This document shows, piece after piece, positions 1 to 12,399 of a DNA stretch of 64,000 bases. The notes below the pieces were generated by a model that searched no databases, was not told where the DNA came from, and worked only from the letters and a program-made list of their open reading frames with translations. Positions within the stretch are counted from its first letter, which is position 1. Each line of letters opens with the position of its first letter. Source of the DNA: Pleurodeles waltl (taxonomy: Eukaryota; Chordata; Amphibia; Caudata; Salamandridae); the NCBI RefSeq assembly GCF_031143425.1, contig NC_090445.1:1197252691-1197316690 (forward strand), in the 5' to 3' direction. Both the position numbers and the translations under genes were made by a program.

Positions 1-2165
1 GGGAGGAACAAGTAGCAACGTTCTTCTTCATAGATGACACTCTCAGAGCTATCTGTATGCAGAAGGCAGGCAATGCACCACGCCTGGATAAGATCCCTGG
101 GGATTTATTTAAATCAGAGCGAGATTTCTGGGCACCATATCTAAATCGAATTGCCAGCACTATTATGGTTGGTGCACCAATGGAGAGGAGATCATTCTCA
201 TTTTTAAGAAGGGTCAAAGTTCTGGCCCAGCCACTATTGACAATGCCCAGAAAAGATATTGTAAACAAATCTTGGACAAATTGATGTCATGGGTGGAGGT
301 CACAGTTCCGGGCTGGGTTTCGCTGTAAAACAGGAACGATAAACCAGGTCTTCAGATTCCAGCTGCTAAGATGGAAAGTGGTGGACATGAACAAGGGCTG
401 CCTTTATATAACATTTGTTGATTTAAGGGCTACCTTTGATGTGGTCCCAAGAGCTGGGCTTTGGGGAATTTTAAGAGATATTGGGCTACCACCGCCCCTG
501 TTGTATATCTCTATGCACCTTCACATATATAACTATGCTCAATTAAGATGGGAAGTCGATGGGTAAACAACTGACTGACTAATGGTTGAAGAAGGGTTCA
601 GGCAAAGCTATATCCTTGCCCTCCCCCAAAGAGAATTGAGACTCTTCTTGCTAGGTTCAACCTTTTTTGTTCTAACCATGGCCTTGTCGCAAATTCTAAT
701 AAGTTACACTCATGACAGTTAACCTCCACAAGCACTTCAGAGAGTCCCTGCAACTTAACAGAATAGGATTGCAGAGTGTTTCATAGTTTTACTACTTGGG
801 AGTTCGTCTTTCAAGTTGCAATTCTTGGGCTAGCCAAATATCAAAGAACACCCTCTTGCTCAACCATAGGGTGGCAGTCACACTAAATTTAGCAAAGAAC
901 ACTATATCCCACCCAGTATCGCCTCTAAGCAAAATGTAGAAAGCTGAAGATGTGGCTGCCACCTTATATGGCTCCAAATTACGGGGGCATAGCAATGTAG
1001 AGCTATTAGCGGTTACTGAGAACAAATTCCTGAGGTGTGCACTGAGACGCCCCCAAAGTACCTCATTAGTCCTTTTTAGAATGGACCTGGATATGCAATT
1101 GATAACTGCCAATATTAGGTTCAAACCTATATTATACTGGCTGTGGATTTGGCTTACCGGGTAACTGGAACCATATAGAATAGGGCTAAGAGCCATCCTG
1201 GAGAATCAAGGCACAGTGACACTTCCCTGGTTGAAATATGTAAAGGAGACTATTCAATCTGGGACTATCAGACTATCAGACTTGTGGAAACAGACTGCGT
1301 CTATGAGAAACTCCTCTACTGAATTGGTGAAGCTGACTTCCTGGGAAAATTAACAGAGGAATATAAATCAATACTGCAGGGAAGATTGACCAACCTGTTC
1401 CTAGAAACCAAGCTAACATTGATGTTTGAGATGTTTCTTGACAAAATTGCAAAATCGCCCGACCCCTACCCCCCTCCCCCCCTACTCCTCTCCTCTCCCC
1501 TCTCCCCCATCTTTACTAGGTCCCTCTACATATGATTTAGGCTAGGGACTTTTAACACTTGCAAGTTTCATCAACAAATGGAGGTGCCTATCAGAGGGTC
1601 ATGTCATACGCCTTGCATGGAAGGAGGCAAATGAAACAGAGGAACATCTCTAGTTTTTTGTCTCATGTACACTAGATTACGCAGGCAATCAATTGTGCCT
1701 CTCTGTTGATTCCTGGGAGTCCGTCAGTATAAGACAGCCATGAGAATTTGTAGATCTGACACAAGACCATGCATAGTCTTTTCTGTTGTGAAGGACCTCG
1801 AGTCTTCATGGCCTAATAGAACCAAGGCCACGATCAAAATAGTATCTAACCTAGAAGCATCATTGGCTAACAGATTGTTTGCGGGTATATTGATAACTAG
1901 CCCAAGAGAGTAGGTAAGTGCTACAGAAGCTGCTGAAAGGCACTATTGCACTTTATTGTGGTGACATTATACTAGCTATTTAACTTGAGGGGGTTGTTAT
2001 TGATTTTGAAATTTCATAGCACTTTGGTATCGATTTTATAGCCGCAAGCATTTTAATCTACTCGCAAATTGTATCTTACATGTGATTTTATGCAATTACA
2101 TATTAACTATGACGATAGAATTGTTTTTGGTCACACATGAATCACTCAATAAAGCTTAAACTGTG
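1..2165 (+). pseudogene. LINE reverse transcriptase remnant (copy A)
   Basis: Degenerate non-LTR retrotransposon on the plus strand. Positions 57-284 read as the RT segment around the 'PG.D.IPGDLFK' motif. Positions 378-566 continue with 'YITFVDLRATFDVVPRAGL', the RT palm motif holding the first catalytic Asp. Positions 952-1164 match the post-RT region (ATLYGSKLRG, ENKFLRCALRRPQ). The same blocks recur in the LINEs near 59.5 and 62.3 kb, so they are one family. Stops and frameshifts separate all the blocks, and the YADD region near 600-700 is not readable. An AATAAA lies at 2148-2153, close to the likely 3' end. The 5' end lies outside the window or was never copied. The clade is unresolved: the motifs are unlike CR1 and differ from the L1 copies in this window. 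Confidence 0.7.
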
Positions 2166-2949
2166 GCGTTATGAAAGAAAGAATGCATTTTGTATTCTTG
2201 ACAATGTACTTATGTATATGCTTGTTTTATGGTCCTTGACTAAAATAAAGTACTTTTGAAAAAGTGAAAGAAATTGTCAGTGCAATCAGGAAATGAGATT
2301 CTGAAAGACTTATATTTTTGGTATAAGAAATTTGGATAGTTTTGAAAGTATTGTCTCTACCTTTGAAAATTCATGGACCTTACTTCCCTGAATAGAATTA
2401 GCACTATTTAGAATTTGTATGGGTAGATAAGAAAATTAGAAAATTAAACACCTCCCAAAACCAGCATATGGTTTATTCTTGGAGGTTAAAACAATCACAA
2501 AGAGAGAGCCTTCTATTTGAATGCTGTAAAACCTCTTGATCAGATGAAGAAGGGACTTGTATTTAGTTTTTAGAAGAACCCTCATCCACTAACATCTGTT
2601 AGTGGCATGCTTCATCATAGCATTCCTACCAGAGATGCTTTATGCACATGGATGTGCTTTGACATCTGATTTACAGCGGAGCAGGATATTGATGTTTAGG
2701 GACCTTGATGGTTAAAATTACCTTAAGGTTTTCCTATCCCAAAAGGCACACTTTAAAAAAAAACTTTTTATTTAACAGTTGCTCAATTGACAGTACTGTG
2801 CTGAAGAAAACAGTGCGAAATCTTGTAGGCTGGTTGACATAAGGTACGTTTGCATTAAGATTACGATTGTGTAGCATGACATGTCTGGGCATATAGTAAA
2901 CAGCCCCTCCCACTAACGTTGTAAACAGAGGGAGGATATATTATTGGCT
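2166..2949. other. No gene recognised
   Basis: AT-rich sequence between the plus-strand LINE and the 3' end of the minus-strand L1. I see no ORF with recognisable motifs, no terminal repeats and no exon-like block. Poly-A and poly-T runs near 2753-2770 could be a tail remnant. Confidence 0.4.
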
Positions 2950-2994
2950 GTCACAACGGTACTACCAATTCACAAGATCCGGTAGCTGTGCCAT

Positions 2995-5800
2995 CTACCA
3001 CACACCTTTTCCCATTTGTAAGTGCAGCCTCTGCTTAGGTAGGTATACAGTGTGTTCCGCCTGTTGGTACCCATCTAGGTCTGCCTCCCAGTCATCTATA
3101 CGGGGTGTTGGGAGACAGCACCCCAACTGTGTCCAATATTGCATCTGGGAACAGCTGCTGTTAGTACCAGCCAAATTCTTTGGTATCTGGGCCAAGTCAC
3201 TTCACCAGTGATGTTAAGGATGTGCTATGCAGCTTCCAGTGGGACCTCTAGGTCCATAACCAGGGACATTACTCGCATCACCCTCTTCCAATAGTCTTGG
3301 ATTATGGGGCATCCCCACACTACATGGAAGAAGGTTCCCTCCTAGCCACACTCTCAAGTATAAAGAGGTAGCTGCTCTCCCCATCCCGTGTAGTGATGTT
3401 CTGGAATAGTATGCCTTCCATCTCACCCAAGATGTCACTCTCCATTAATGGGGTGATTTCCATCAGCTTACCTTCCCAGCCCAAGTACTTAGTAGCCTCT
3501 CTCCACATCCTCACCACATCCTCACACACTGTGTGTGTAAGCAGATCTCACTGTAGCCTCCTTTGATGAAGAACAGGGGATAGCCTCTGGTGCCTATGGA
3601 CATTCTGTCTACAAGTTATGCAGGTTTTGCATGGTCAGTAAAACCCACTAGTTGGGCAGGCCAGTAGTATTTGAGTATGTTGGGAACCACCAGACCTCCC
3701 TCATAGACGCTTGTTTGCAGCTTTCAGTGAGCTTTCAGTGAGCTATACGTGAGGTGCCACAGTTCCATAGCAATTGGCGTAACTCATGATCAATTTTTTG
3801 AAAACCAAAATCTGGTGAGATCCTATAGGGCGTTTTGTAGGATGTATAATAAGCAAGAGAGAGTCATCTTTTTGAAGAGGGCCACACGGCCCATCAGGGA
3901 TAACTGGAGTGCCCGCCAATGAGGAGCGTTCCTGCGGAACCGATCTAGCAATGGGAGTAAGTTCATGTAAAAAAATACCCGGTGTTCTCCTGTGAGATAG
4001 ACAGTCAAATATTTAATTCCATGACGTACCAGCGGTGCCGTACATCTCGGGGCAAGCGTGGAATCTCTCCTGCCAATAGCAATATTAAGGATTTCCGAAT
4101 ATTTTAAAAATTTGCAGAATCCTGTCAAACGACAGCTCTGGTTTCATTTCATTTAACAAAACGTCATTGGCATGGAGAATAATTATTTTGTCCCTTTCCT
4201 GATCCACTGGGATACCCATATGTGGGTTCCTGGCGAACTCAGGCAGCCAAAGGTTTAAGCACCAATGTAAATATCATGGGGGAGAGTGGGCACCCTTGTC
4301 TTGTGGCCTTCTGGAGGGCAAAACTCGAGACAGTGTATTATTAACTCACACTCGCAAGCCCACATAGAGGAGCTTCACCCAGCCGATAAACTTGGGTCCA
4401 TAATCCAACCATTCCAACCTAGCGAACAGATCGTTCCATTCAACGCTGTCAAACAGCATCTTAGCATCCAGGAACAGCAGTGCGGCTGGTTCATTAAAGG
4501 GAGCTTTGGTTACATGTAGTACTCTATATAGACGTTGGAGATTCAACCTCGTCCCTCCATGTGGTATAAACCTGGGTTGGTCAGGATGGACCACTTTAGG
4601 GATTACCTCCTGCAGTTTGGTCTCCAAGGCCTTCACCAGAAACTTAGCCTCAAAATTAAGCAATAAGACAGGTCTGTAAGACCCATACTAAACCGCTGGT
4701 GTACCCTTCTTTGGGACGACGAACACAGTGGCTGTTCTTTGGTCCTCTGGTAGACTCTCCACCTCACTAGCTGCCTGAAACATGATTTTGTTGGTAATGC
4801 ATTTGTGTAGTTCTCCAGGCAGACTATTTGGCCCCATCGCTCTCCCAGAGTGCTACACTTGTATTGCCCTGTTTGTGTCTTCCACTGTCAGGTCCTGATC
4901 TAATGTGGTTCAGTCCTCATCCGCAAGTGTCTGAATGGTAAGGTCTCTCAGAAATTCTGCACAGTCCTCACCCGACATAGTGATCAAGGAGGTATACCGA
5001 GCCTCGTAATATGTGGCAAAAGTCTCAGCAGAGGCCTCACCAGTTGTCTGTAATGTACCCTCGCAGTCATGGTACTCTAGAACCCAGTTCCGTCCCCTAT
5101 CTTGCTACTCTAGCCATGCTTATTGGCTTTGTTCCCGACATCATACAGGTAATGCTGGGTTGCCAGCACATGAGCATGCGCACTGTCAGCCACCAGCTCC
5201 CTCAGTTTGTGCTACTTCAGACGCAATTGATGGTATAGTGGGGAAGAAACTGATTCCCCAGTCGCCAGGCGAGTCTCCAGTGAGGCACATTCTTGCACCA
5301 AAGTCTGACCTTTGAGTTTAGGTTCCTTTCTCAGTCCCCCACTCAAGGCCTGCGTATGGCCCAGAATCACCCCTTTAAAGGCCTCCCACAGCACAAAGAA
5401 TGAGTCAGCCATCCCTTTGTTGACTCAAAAATATTGTTCCTCTCAATCACTGATGCTAGTTTTAAATGCTTTGTCCCCAAGTACCAAGGATGAATCTTGG
5501 GGGAGCAACACATAACTGGGTCACAAAGAATCGCCTCCTCCAGCAAGTGGTCAGAAATGCCTTGTGCTATGTGTGTTGCAGCCCTGAGTCGCCACCATGC
5601 ATCATTTGAGTAAGGAGATAGTGAAGGTGTGCCAGGCTACCGTGTGCTGCAGATAAGTGCATGATGTAGCGCGTGCCTGGGTGGTGTTCGGCCCAGATGT
5701 CCGTGAGCCCCAGAGCCATTACAAAGTCCTGCAGTGGGCCTGCAACTCTTGTAGCCGCAAAGACACTATTGCCCTACATGAGTCCTCACATGTATGTTTG
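2995..5800 (-). pseudogene. L1 ORF2 (endonuclease/reverse transcriptase) remnant
   Basis: ORF2p nicks target DNA and reverse-transcribes L1 RNA. Only the C-terminal half of the apurinic-type endonuclease is readable (about 5560-5790). The linker at 5212-5412 is in frame ('GRPLKGVILGHTQALSGG'). RT fingers and palm are at 4346-4663, with 'LLNFEAKFLVKALETKLQEV' and 'LLFLDAKMLFDSVEW'. The catalytic YADD box falls at about 4160-4175 and reads HAND, so one catalytic Asp is lost. The post-RT domain continues at 3823-4128 and 3214-3529 ('MWREATKYLGWEGKL'). Several stops and frameshifts are present. This is a dead copy. Assignment to L1 is firm, to a subfamily not. Confidence 0.75.
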
Positions 5801-6129
5801 CTACCATACCCAACATGTGCACTCCCTTAACCCCAGAGAGAAATCACTTACAACCTTCATCATTTCCTACACAGAGGCAAATAATTAACGTGAAACACAT
5901 GTAAATTGTTCAGGGGTCTTTGGGAGCACGTTCTTCAGCCCGTCCATCCAGAGGATCATTAGTGACTTTGTCCGAGTGACCTCCCTTCCAGTCACTCCCG
6001 TCCCCCCATTCATTTCATCGTCCAGTGGCACACCATCCCATCAACCACTCCCAGGTCTCCTCACGCAACACAAAATGTTGTGTTTTAACTTCCATGATGA
6101 CTCCCAATCTGGCTGAGTAGAGCATCATG

Positions 6130-6826
6130 TACTTCAGGTTTCGTGCTGTGAGTTCCTTCTTCACCTCCTTAAAACCGTGCCTTTGGGCCTGCAGGGTGAA
6201 GACTGGGAGGAAGCGAATTATGGTATTTTCGAATTTCAGATTGCCATGTGAGTATGCAACCTGGAGAATTGCTTGTCTGTCCTGGAAAGTTACATATCTG
6301 GGCGATGATAGTCAGTGGGGAGGGGGATGCACCAGGCTTGAGCAGGGGTATTGGAGCCTTATGGGCTCTCACAACAGAGAAAAATTTGGACACGCACTTG
6401 GGGTGGAGGATATTGACAATAAGGTCTCAAGGAAAGGGTCCACACTCTGGCCCCCTGCCCCCTCCGGGACCCCTACCACCCTAATGTTGTTTCTCCTTGC
6501 TCCTGATCCTCGAGTTTTGCTGCCATCAAGAAAAACTGCACTTGGGATTCCAGTCTCTGAAGTAGATTAATGAGCGGTGCCGCAGCTTTCACCTTTTCAC
6601 CTGTTTTCTTGAATTCAGCCCACTGGAGGGTGACGTTGACTGTCACAGCATCCTGGGTTCCAATGTGCCTTTTACATTTTGAGTTGCTGCCATAATGGCC
6701 CCCCAAGAGGGCACACCAATAGCTGTAGGCTCTGGCCCCAATCTTCTTTGTCAGCCTGTGCCCTTCGGACTGTGTAATTGTCCATTTTGTTAGCTTGGTG
6801 CACAATGGGCCCCTTGGGCTTCACCA
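6130..6826 (-). pseudogene. L1 ORF1 (RNA-binding protein) remnant
   Basis: L1 ORF1p is the nucleic-acid chaperone that coats L1 RNA. The likely start is the minus-strand Met at about 6826, followed by 'KPKGPIVHQANKMDNYTV'. A probable coiled-coil region follows (about 6480-6660), ending in 'AAKLEDQE', the usual lead into the RRM. Positions 6169-6393 read in another frame as the C-terminal domain, with 'VVRAHKAPIP' and 'PLTIIAQICNFPGQTS', which correspond to the family's 'ERAHR.P' and 'ARLLNFQDR' motifs. At least one frameshift separates the halves, so no intact protein can be made. ORF2 lies just downstream. Confidence 0.65.
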
Positions 6827-7948
6827 TGATATGTCTCTCGGAGTGGGCAAGGCCCCCAGAAAAGCAACAGGCAAGGACTCGTCTCCAAATATCACCAAGC
6901 ACGGTCTGGAGAGGCAGAAAGGGCTCAGCAGAGGGCCTGTGCAGCCAGGCAGGCAAGTCAACAAGATCGCAGCAGTCAGTACAGGATGTGAGGCCTGTTA
7001 ATGTTGCCCAAGGGCCCCACTAGCCCCATAGCAGCTTGCTTGGTCTGTATGCTGATGGGTCAGGTGTGGCTGTATGTCTGTGTCAGTGGAAGTCCTTGCA
7101 ATGCAGCAGAGTGGGGAGCAATGCAGGATGTCAGTCTCCAGCTTACGGGCTCGTTTTTTCACTCCCACCAATGTACTCACTGTAAAAAGAGGGAGCCACG
7201 ACGCTTGAAGTCTGCCATTAACATGGCCAGCAGGGTCAGACTCCTCTGCTGTGCAGCGCACTGTGTCCTACTGCGCTCCTCCACTGATGGATGGATGCAG
7301 CAGCAATTGGGAATCCTCCAGTTCCTACTGCTGCCGCAGCTAGTGCCTTTAACACGACAGCTGAGTGGTAGGAGGCGGGGGTTCTAGCTAGTCACCTCCT
7401 GGTAACATCACTGCTGCTCTGGCGGTTGGGTTGTTCAGGGCGGGTCCACAGGTGCAAAACCAGCCGCCACTCCTCCTGCAGGCTGCGTCCACAGGTAGGT
7501 AGAGCCCCCCCTCATCAAAGCAAAGCTACTTAACAGCATCCACAAAGCTCCTCTGCACCATTGATCATGAAACTCCCATTGTTGAGCAGATTTAGGCGGG
7601 AGGGAGGCACATTGTTGCAGCCGATTCCCAGTGTGGTGTGCTGTTACTCCGCCACGTGTTCTTCACCAGGCGCAGGCCTCTCGCCACATTCGGTCCACTG
7701 CCACCTCCGGGAGCTGCAATTGGAGGCTTAACACTCACAACAGGCCTCCGAGTGCCTCAGGATACCAGAGATTGGGATGAATGTAAGGGTTAATTTGGCT
7801 GACGCTGTGGACCTCTGCTAATGCCCGGCTGCCTTGGCTGGTGCCAAGCCATGCCTTTCCAAAACGGAAACTTTTAATACTGGGAACCTTAGTCAAGGTT
7901 AAATACAAGAGTTAATGTGAGTGAGAGTGTTACGATCTCCCCCATATA

Positions 7949-8013
7949 CGGTCTACATGTTTCAGCCAATGTCCCTGTTGCCTGTTCGGGTCAAATGGCT
8001 TTCTTCAGGACCG
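7949..8013 (-). ncRNA. Hammerhead ribozyme-like motif (Penelope type)
   Basis: Read on the minus strand from 8013 to 7949, every conserved core position of a type I hammerhead is present. Stem I is CGGUC (8013-8009) pairing with GACCG (7953-7949). The core CUGAAGA is at 8008-8002. After one extra A comes stem II, AGCC (8000-7997) with GGCU (7967-7964) and a 29-nt loop. GAAA follows (7963-7960), then a minimal stem III, C-AU-G, and a GUA cleavage triplet (7956-7954). Very short stem III hammerheads of this kind are known from the terminal repeats of Penelope-like elements. No Penelope ORF adjoins it, so it is probably a solo terminal relic. Activity is untested. Confidence 0.5.
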
Positions 8014-8305
8014 AATGATCCTAATCGCATGCAGATACTAGAGGATGCCAACTGGGTGTAATGTAGGCGAGACACCTTGATGAATGTGTAACTACAGGGT
8101 CTACCTACCTCTAGGTACCTATGAAGCTATGAACAAGCTTGCCTAATATAGTTTCACATGAGATTTTCCTGAACTAAAGCACAGATGGAAACTGAGAGTT
8201 ACGAATATGGCACAACTTCACAAGTAGTAGTGCGCATATGCACACGAATAGGGAACAGGCACATGAGATCAGCGATCACTCGGTTCTAAAGAAAGCCATT
8301 TGACC
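7989..8305. repeat. 27-bp inverted repeat pair around a 263-bp spacer
   Basis: The minus-strand sequence at 8015-7989 recurs on the plus strand at 8279-8305 with a few mismatches. Both contain 'AAAGAAAGCCATTTGACC'. The first arm is the 5' half of the hammerhead-like motif; the second is the same half in opposite orientation, with CUGAAGA changed to CUAAAGA. This fits two oppositely oriented copies of one terminal repeat. Confidence 0.55.
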
Positions 8306-10295
8306 TCTAGACTGCAGAGTACCAGTGCTTTATTACCCTTGTGTGTTTTTTTTTAAATGAATAGCTGTCTGGATTTTTGCCAAACCAAAAATCATGAGAG
8401 TTGAAGTAATCATGAGCATCTAATTTAGATTTAACGTCTTTATCAATTGTTTTTGGGCCCTCCTTTCCTACAAAAAAACTGCAAATTTGATTAGGGAACA
8501 CAACTTGTGGGACCCCACCACCTTTCCCTCTTCACCCGTCTGTATGAAGCTTCCAGACGCCATACTTGCATAGATAAACTTTTGTGTGGGTTCATCCAAT
8601 GGGATATAAAGTCATGAGCAATCCACAGACAATTTTCGTGTTGACTAACCCATTGAATAGTAAATGAGGAGTCACCAATGTAAAATCTGTAACTTTTGAG
8701 TTTATTTTTTTAATTCTTGATCATTAAAATTGTAGCTGATATTAGTACTGTGGTGTGCCCTGTTATAGTGTACACGTTAATAATGTTGTGTGATTTAATC
8801 TTGCAAAGAGGAGGAGTTAGTGTTGCAATTGTTTCTGCATGTTTATCAGTTGCTAAGGAAATATGAAGCAATGCGTTTATGTTGGGTGTGTTGTTCGCCT
8901 GGATGTTGATAAGGAGCGACTCACTGTTCTAGTAACTACTGTGAAGTAATAGGTCCACGATTTGAAATTTACTTAAAGAAATTCACAATTGAATTAGTCC
9001 TTTGTGTCTGAGCCCTTGAGTGAACTTTGTACCATTCCTTGCAACACAGATCTGAGGTGCTTTAAAAAGCCGGCGTGTCTCAGGATACCTTTTGAAAAAC
9101 TTTCATTTATTATCCTAGTTCTGCCGGCTTTTCTTAAGAAGAGTTATAAAATGCCCTTGCACCACAAAAAGAGAGAGGCTTCGTTAAAAACTGAAGTTTT
9201 TGCTGTCTGATTTTCAGAAGGGTGGGGATTTACAGTTCTTGCACATGCAGGTGGAAATTCTTCGAGCAACTGTAGCTATTACGTGCAAAAAGCTGGTGGC
9301 CGAAATCCTATTTCCGCTTGTCTACCTCTCTCATGCCTGTAAAGATAGGGCAGTAATGCATTATCTGTGGCACATTTTGCAACGTTTACAGGGTACTGCC
9401 TCCAATATTTGTTAGGTTTCTGCATTCCTTACATTCAACTGAACCACACTCCTGAGCTGGGCTTTGGAAGGATACTTTCCGCACTACAAGCTTAAGGGGA
9501 TTTCATATCATTTGCACCTTTAGAGCTCGGTGCATAATTTCCGGCTTTGCTGGTGTTGCTTGTTAGTAACAACAGTTTCTCTGTTGTCTGTTGCATGGTC
9601 CTTATTTCGATTGTCAAGTACAGCCTTTCTCACGTCATTTTTGACAAAACTGCAGTCTGAATGGGCACTCTGTTGACAGTCTCTTCAGAAAGGACCAGTA
9701 TTTTACGAGCACGGAAGCTTCAAAACGTATTAGCAGCAGGAGTAGGATGGGCTGACTCTTTGAAGCGTGAGCACGCATAAGCTTTCCCCTGAAGCACTGA
9801 AGTCAATCCCTTTTGCGTCATGCGCTATAACCATGAAAAATACTTAAAGTAATCTGGTATCATGTGTCTACCTCCAACGGTAATAAATGCCACATGTTCT
9901 ATTCCGGTCATTGATGCTGGGAAGGAAGCAGCTGTTCCCAATCGACCAAAGCAGTGTTTTCAAAGTTTTCTGTATGTTTTCCCTGATGAGGAGTATGCGT
10001 TTGGGTCTGCTGGTAACCAGTAGGAACGTTATATTTGATGGGAGCTTTAGCCTTCTGAGTCACATCTGTTTACCCATTTTCTTGCCTACCCTAGGAAGAC
10101 AAACCCTCGTAAACAGTGTTTACTTGTATCTCTGCTTAATAACTTCAAGTACATCTATGTATGAATCCGTTCCATGTTTAAGTCATTTACCCTTAGTGTT
10201 TGAACCACTTCTCCTGGGGACTTTTTTATGCCTTGTCTACCCATACTGTAAAAAAATATTATCTAATATTATCCCTACTAAGCTTCTTTCTGCAG
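8306..10295. other. No gene recognised
   Basis: About 2 kb of unique-looking sequence up to the left LTR. ORFs here (for example 9004-9210 and 9887-10438) show no family motifs; the longer one runs into the LTR and has a random-looking composition. No tRNA, terminal repeat or splice-bounded block was identified. Confidence 0.4.
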
Positions 10296-12311
10296 TGTTT
10301 GAAATTGTGTCGCTAGTTGGCAGAAGTGTACACCCTTGTCAAAGAAGGTACCGCAATCCTAGTCAGGGTAAGTCACAAATAATCCAAATTATCCTGTGCT
10401 CACCCTCTGGTAGCTTGGCACAGAGCAGGCAGGCTTAACTTAGAAGGCAATGTGTAAAGTGTGCAATAACTCATACTAACAGAGTGAAAACACAAAAAAT
10501 ACACCACATAGGTTTAGAAAAATAGATAATATTTATCTGAATAAAATAAGATAAAAATGACAAAATTGAATATGCACACGTTGAGATATTACTTTTTGAA
10601 GGTTTAATAGAGTCTCAATTCTTAAAATGCAATGATTGTACCCTTGTAACACAGAGTACCTGGGATGCCTAAAAAATAATGACACACTGGGCTGCAGAGG
10701 AGGAGATACATTGAAAAATAAGGCGCTGTGGCAGATTTCCGGCACACCAAAAAACGATGCGTTGGTTTCTGTCCACACTGCAAGATAATGCACCAATTTC
10801 CAGGAGCACATCCTTGGTTCTTCGCTGCGATGCAGGGATATATTATTGCCCTAGGATGATACGTTGAAAATCCTTGACGCACTGGTAAGGAGCAGAAGCT
10901 GCGTCGATCCGGTAGGCGATGCAGTGAATTTTCAGCCAGCTGGCAGACGCTGCATCGATTTCTGCAGGTGTTGCGTCAATTTTCCGACACACAGGGATTT
11001 TCTTCTCTGGGGTGAAGACTTTGTGGCCCTGAGCCTTCAGAACAGTAGGCAAGCTCAATCCAAGACCTTGGAGAAAACTTGTGGGGAAGGCTGAGTCCTT
11101 CCAGCAGAGTCAGAGATCAGCAGGGCAACAAGCAGGGCAGCAGTCCTTCTCAGCAAAGCAATCCAGATGAGTCCTTTGGGCAGCAAGGCAGTCCCTGTGA
11201 CAGAGTCCAGGTATAGATTCGGAAGTGCCTGATTTGTTGGGGTCAGAGACCCAGTATATATACACCCCAAAATGTGTTTAAAGTAGGGGGAAACTTCAAA
11301 CAATGGTTTTGAAGTGCACAAGTTCCCCTTTCAGCACAGTCCTGTCTGGCAAGATCCCTGTAGGGGGTTGTCATTCCTTTGTGTGAGGAAAGGCCACTGG
11401 CCTTTGAAGTGTAAGAGAGAGTCCCACCACCCTTCCTGCCCTTGCAGGGAGAACCATTCAGTATGCAGATGAATGCAAATGTGACTGAGTGTCTGGGTGG
11501 CATGCACAAGGGGAGCTGTCAACCAGCACAGACCAGACATGGATTAGAGACCGGCTGTAAGGCACAGATGGCAGTAAGTGTAGAGAAATTCCCACTTTCT
11601 AAAAGTGGCTTTTCTAAAATGGTAATATTAAATCGAGCTTCACCAATAAGCAGGATTATCTATTACCATTCTAGCCATACTAATCATGGCAGGACTACTC
11701 CTTCTAGATCAGAATCTACCACTTAAAAGTATAAGAGGGCTGTTCTAATGCTAGTCTAATAGAGGAGCAGGCCTCACAGTAGTGTAAAACGAATTTGTGA
11801 GTTTTTCACTACCAGGACGTGTAAAACACATAGGTACATGCCCTGCCTTTTACTTACATAGTACCCTGCCCTGTGGGTTACCTAGGGCCTACCTTAGGGG
11901 TGAGGAATATGTAGAAAGAGGGGAGTTTAAGGCTTAGCAAGTAGCTTTAAATGCCAAGTCAAAGTGGCAGTGAAACTGCACACAGGCCTTGAAATGGCAG
12001 GCCTGAGGCATGGTTAAGGGGCTACTTATGTGGGTGACACAATCAGTGCTGCAGGCCCACTAGTAGCATTTAATTTACAGGCCCTGGGCACCTCTAATGC
12101 ACTTTACTAGGGACTTACAAGTAAGTTAAATATGCCAATTGGGTAGGAACCAATGTTACCATGTTTAGGAGCGAGAGGACATGCACTTTAACACTGTTCA
12201 GCAGTGGTAAAGTGCACAGCGTCCTAAAATCGGCAAACACAGGGTGAGATAAATAGAGGGAGGCAGGCAAAAGGTTGGGGGATGACCACCCTAAGACTGT
12301 CAGGTCTAACA
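10296..12311 (-). repeat. 3' LTR of Gmr1-like element
   Basis: The left copy on the plus strand is the 3' LTR of this minus-strand element. It spans about 2016 bp from tgtttgaaatt to ggtctaaca and aligns along its whole length with 16700-18687 with scattered substitutions and small indels. A TATA-like box lies at 11255-11262. The inner end abuts a G-rich polypurine tract on the minus strand. Confidence 0.88.
11255..11262 (-). promoter_or_regulatory. TATA-like box in 3' LTR
   Basis: TATATATA flanked by GTG and CTGGG on the minus strand, conserved at the matching position of the other LTR. It lies about 1.05 kb from the start of the LTR in the sense direction, a plausible U3/R boundary region. 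Confidence 0.4.
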
Positions 12312-12325
12312 TGTGCCCCCCCAAC
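12312..12325 (-). promoter_or_regulatory. Polypurine tract
   Basis: Immediately upstream of the 3' LTR on the minus strand is AGTTGGGGGGGCACA. A G-rich run at this position is the usual primer for plus-strand DNA synthesis in LTR elements and supports the LTR boundary at 12311. Confidence 0.6.
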
Positions 12326-12399
12326 TGAAAGTAGGGAGAGCTGCCCAACCCCTTGGGAGCTCTCTCCACTAAAGCGGTAGAATCTGGAGAGACCATCAG

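Larger units (their letters stand above)
2950..7760 (-). mobile_element. Degraded L1-clade LINE
   Basis: An L1-type non-LTR retrotransposon read on the minus strand, with the 5' end at high coordinates. The order is a GC-richer 5' region (about 6830-7760), ORF1 remnant (about 6130-6826), then ORF2 remnant (about 2995-5800). The order, the ORF1 protein motifs and the RT motifs all fit L1. Stops and frameshifts occur throughout. Boundaries are approximate: I found no convincing poly(A) tail or target-site duplication. It is a different copy from the L1 at 42.5-48.8 kb, in opposite orientation and more decayed. Confidence 0.75.

Noticed and set aside
9887..10438. 183-codon plus-strand ORF
   Set aside because: No family motif, random-looking composition, and its 3' third lies in the LTR of the Gmr1-like element.
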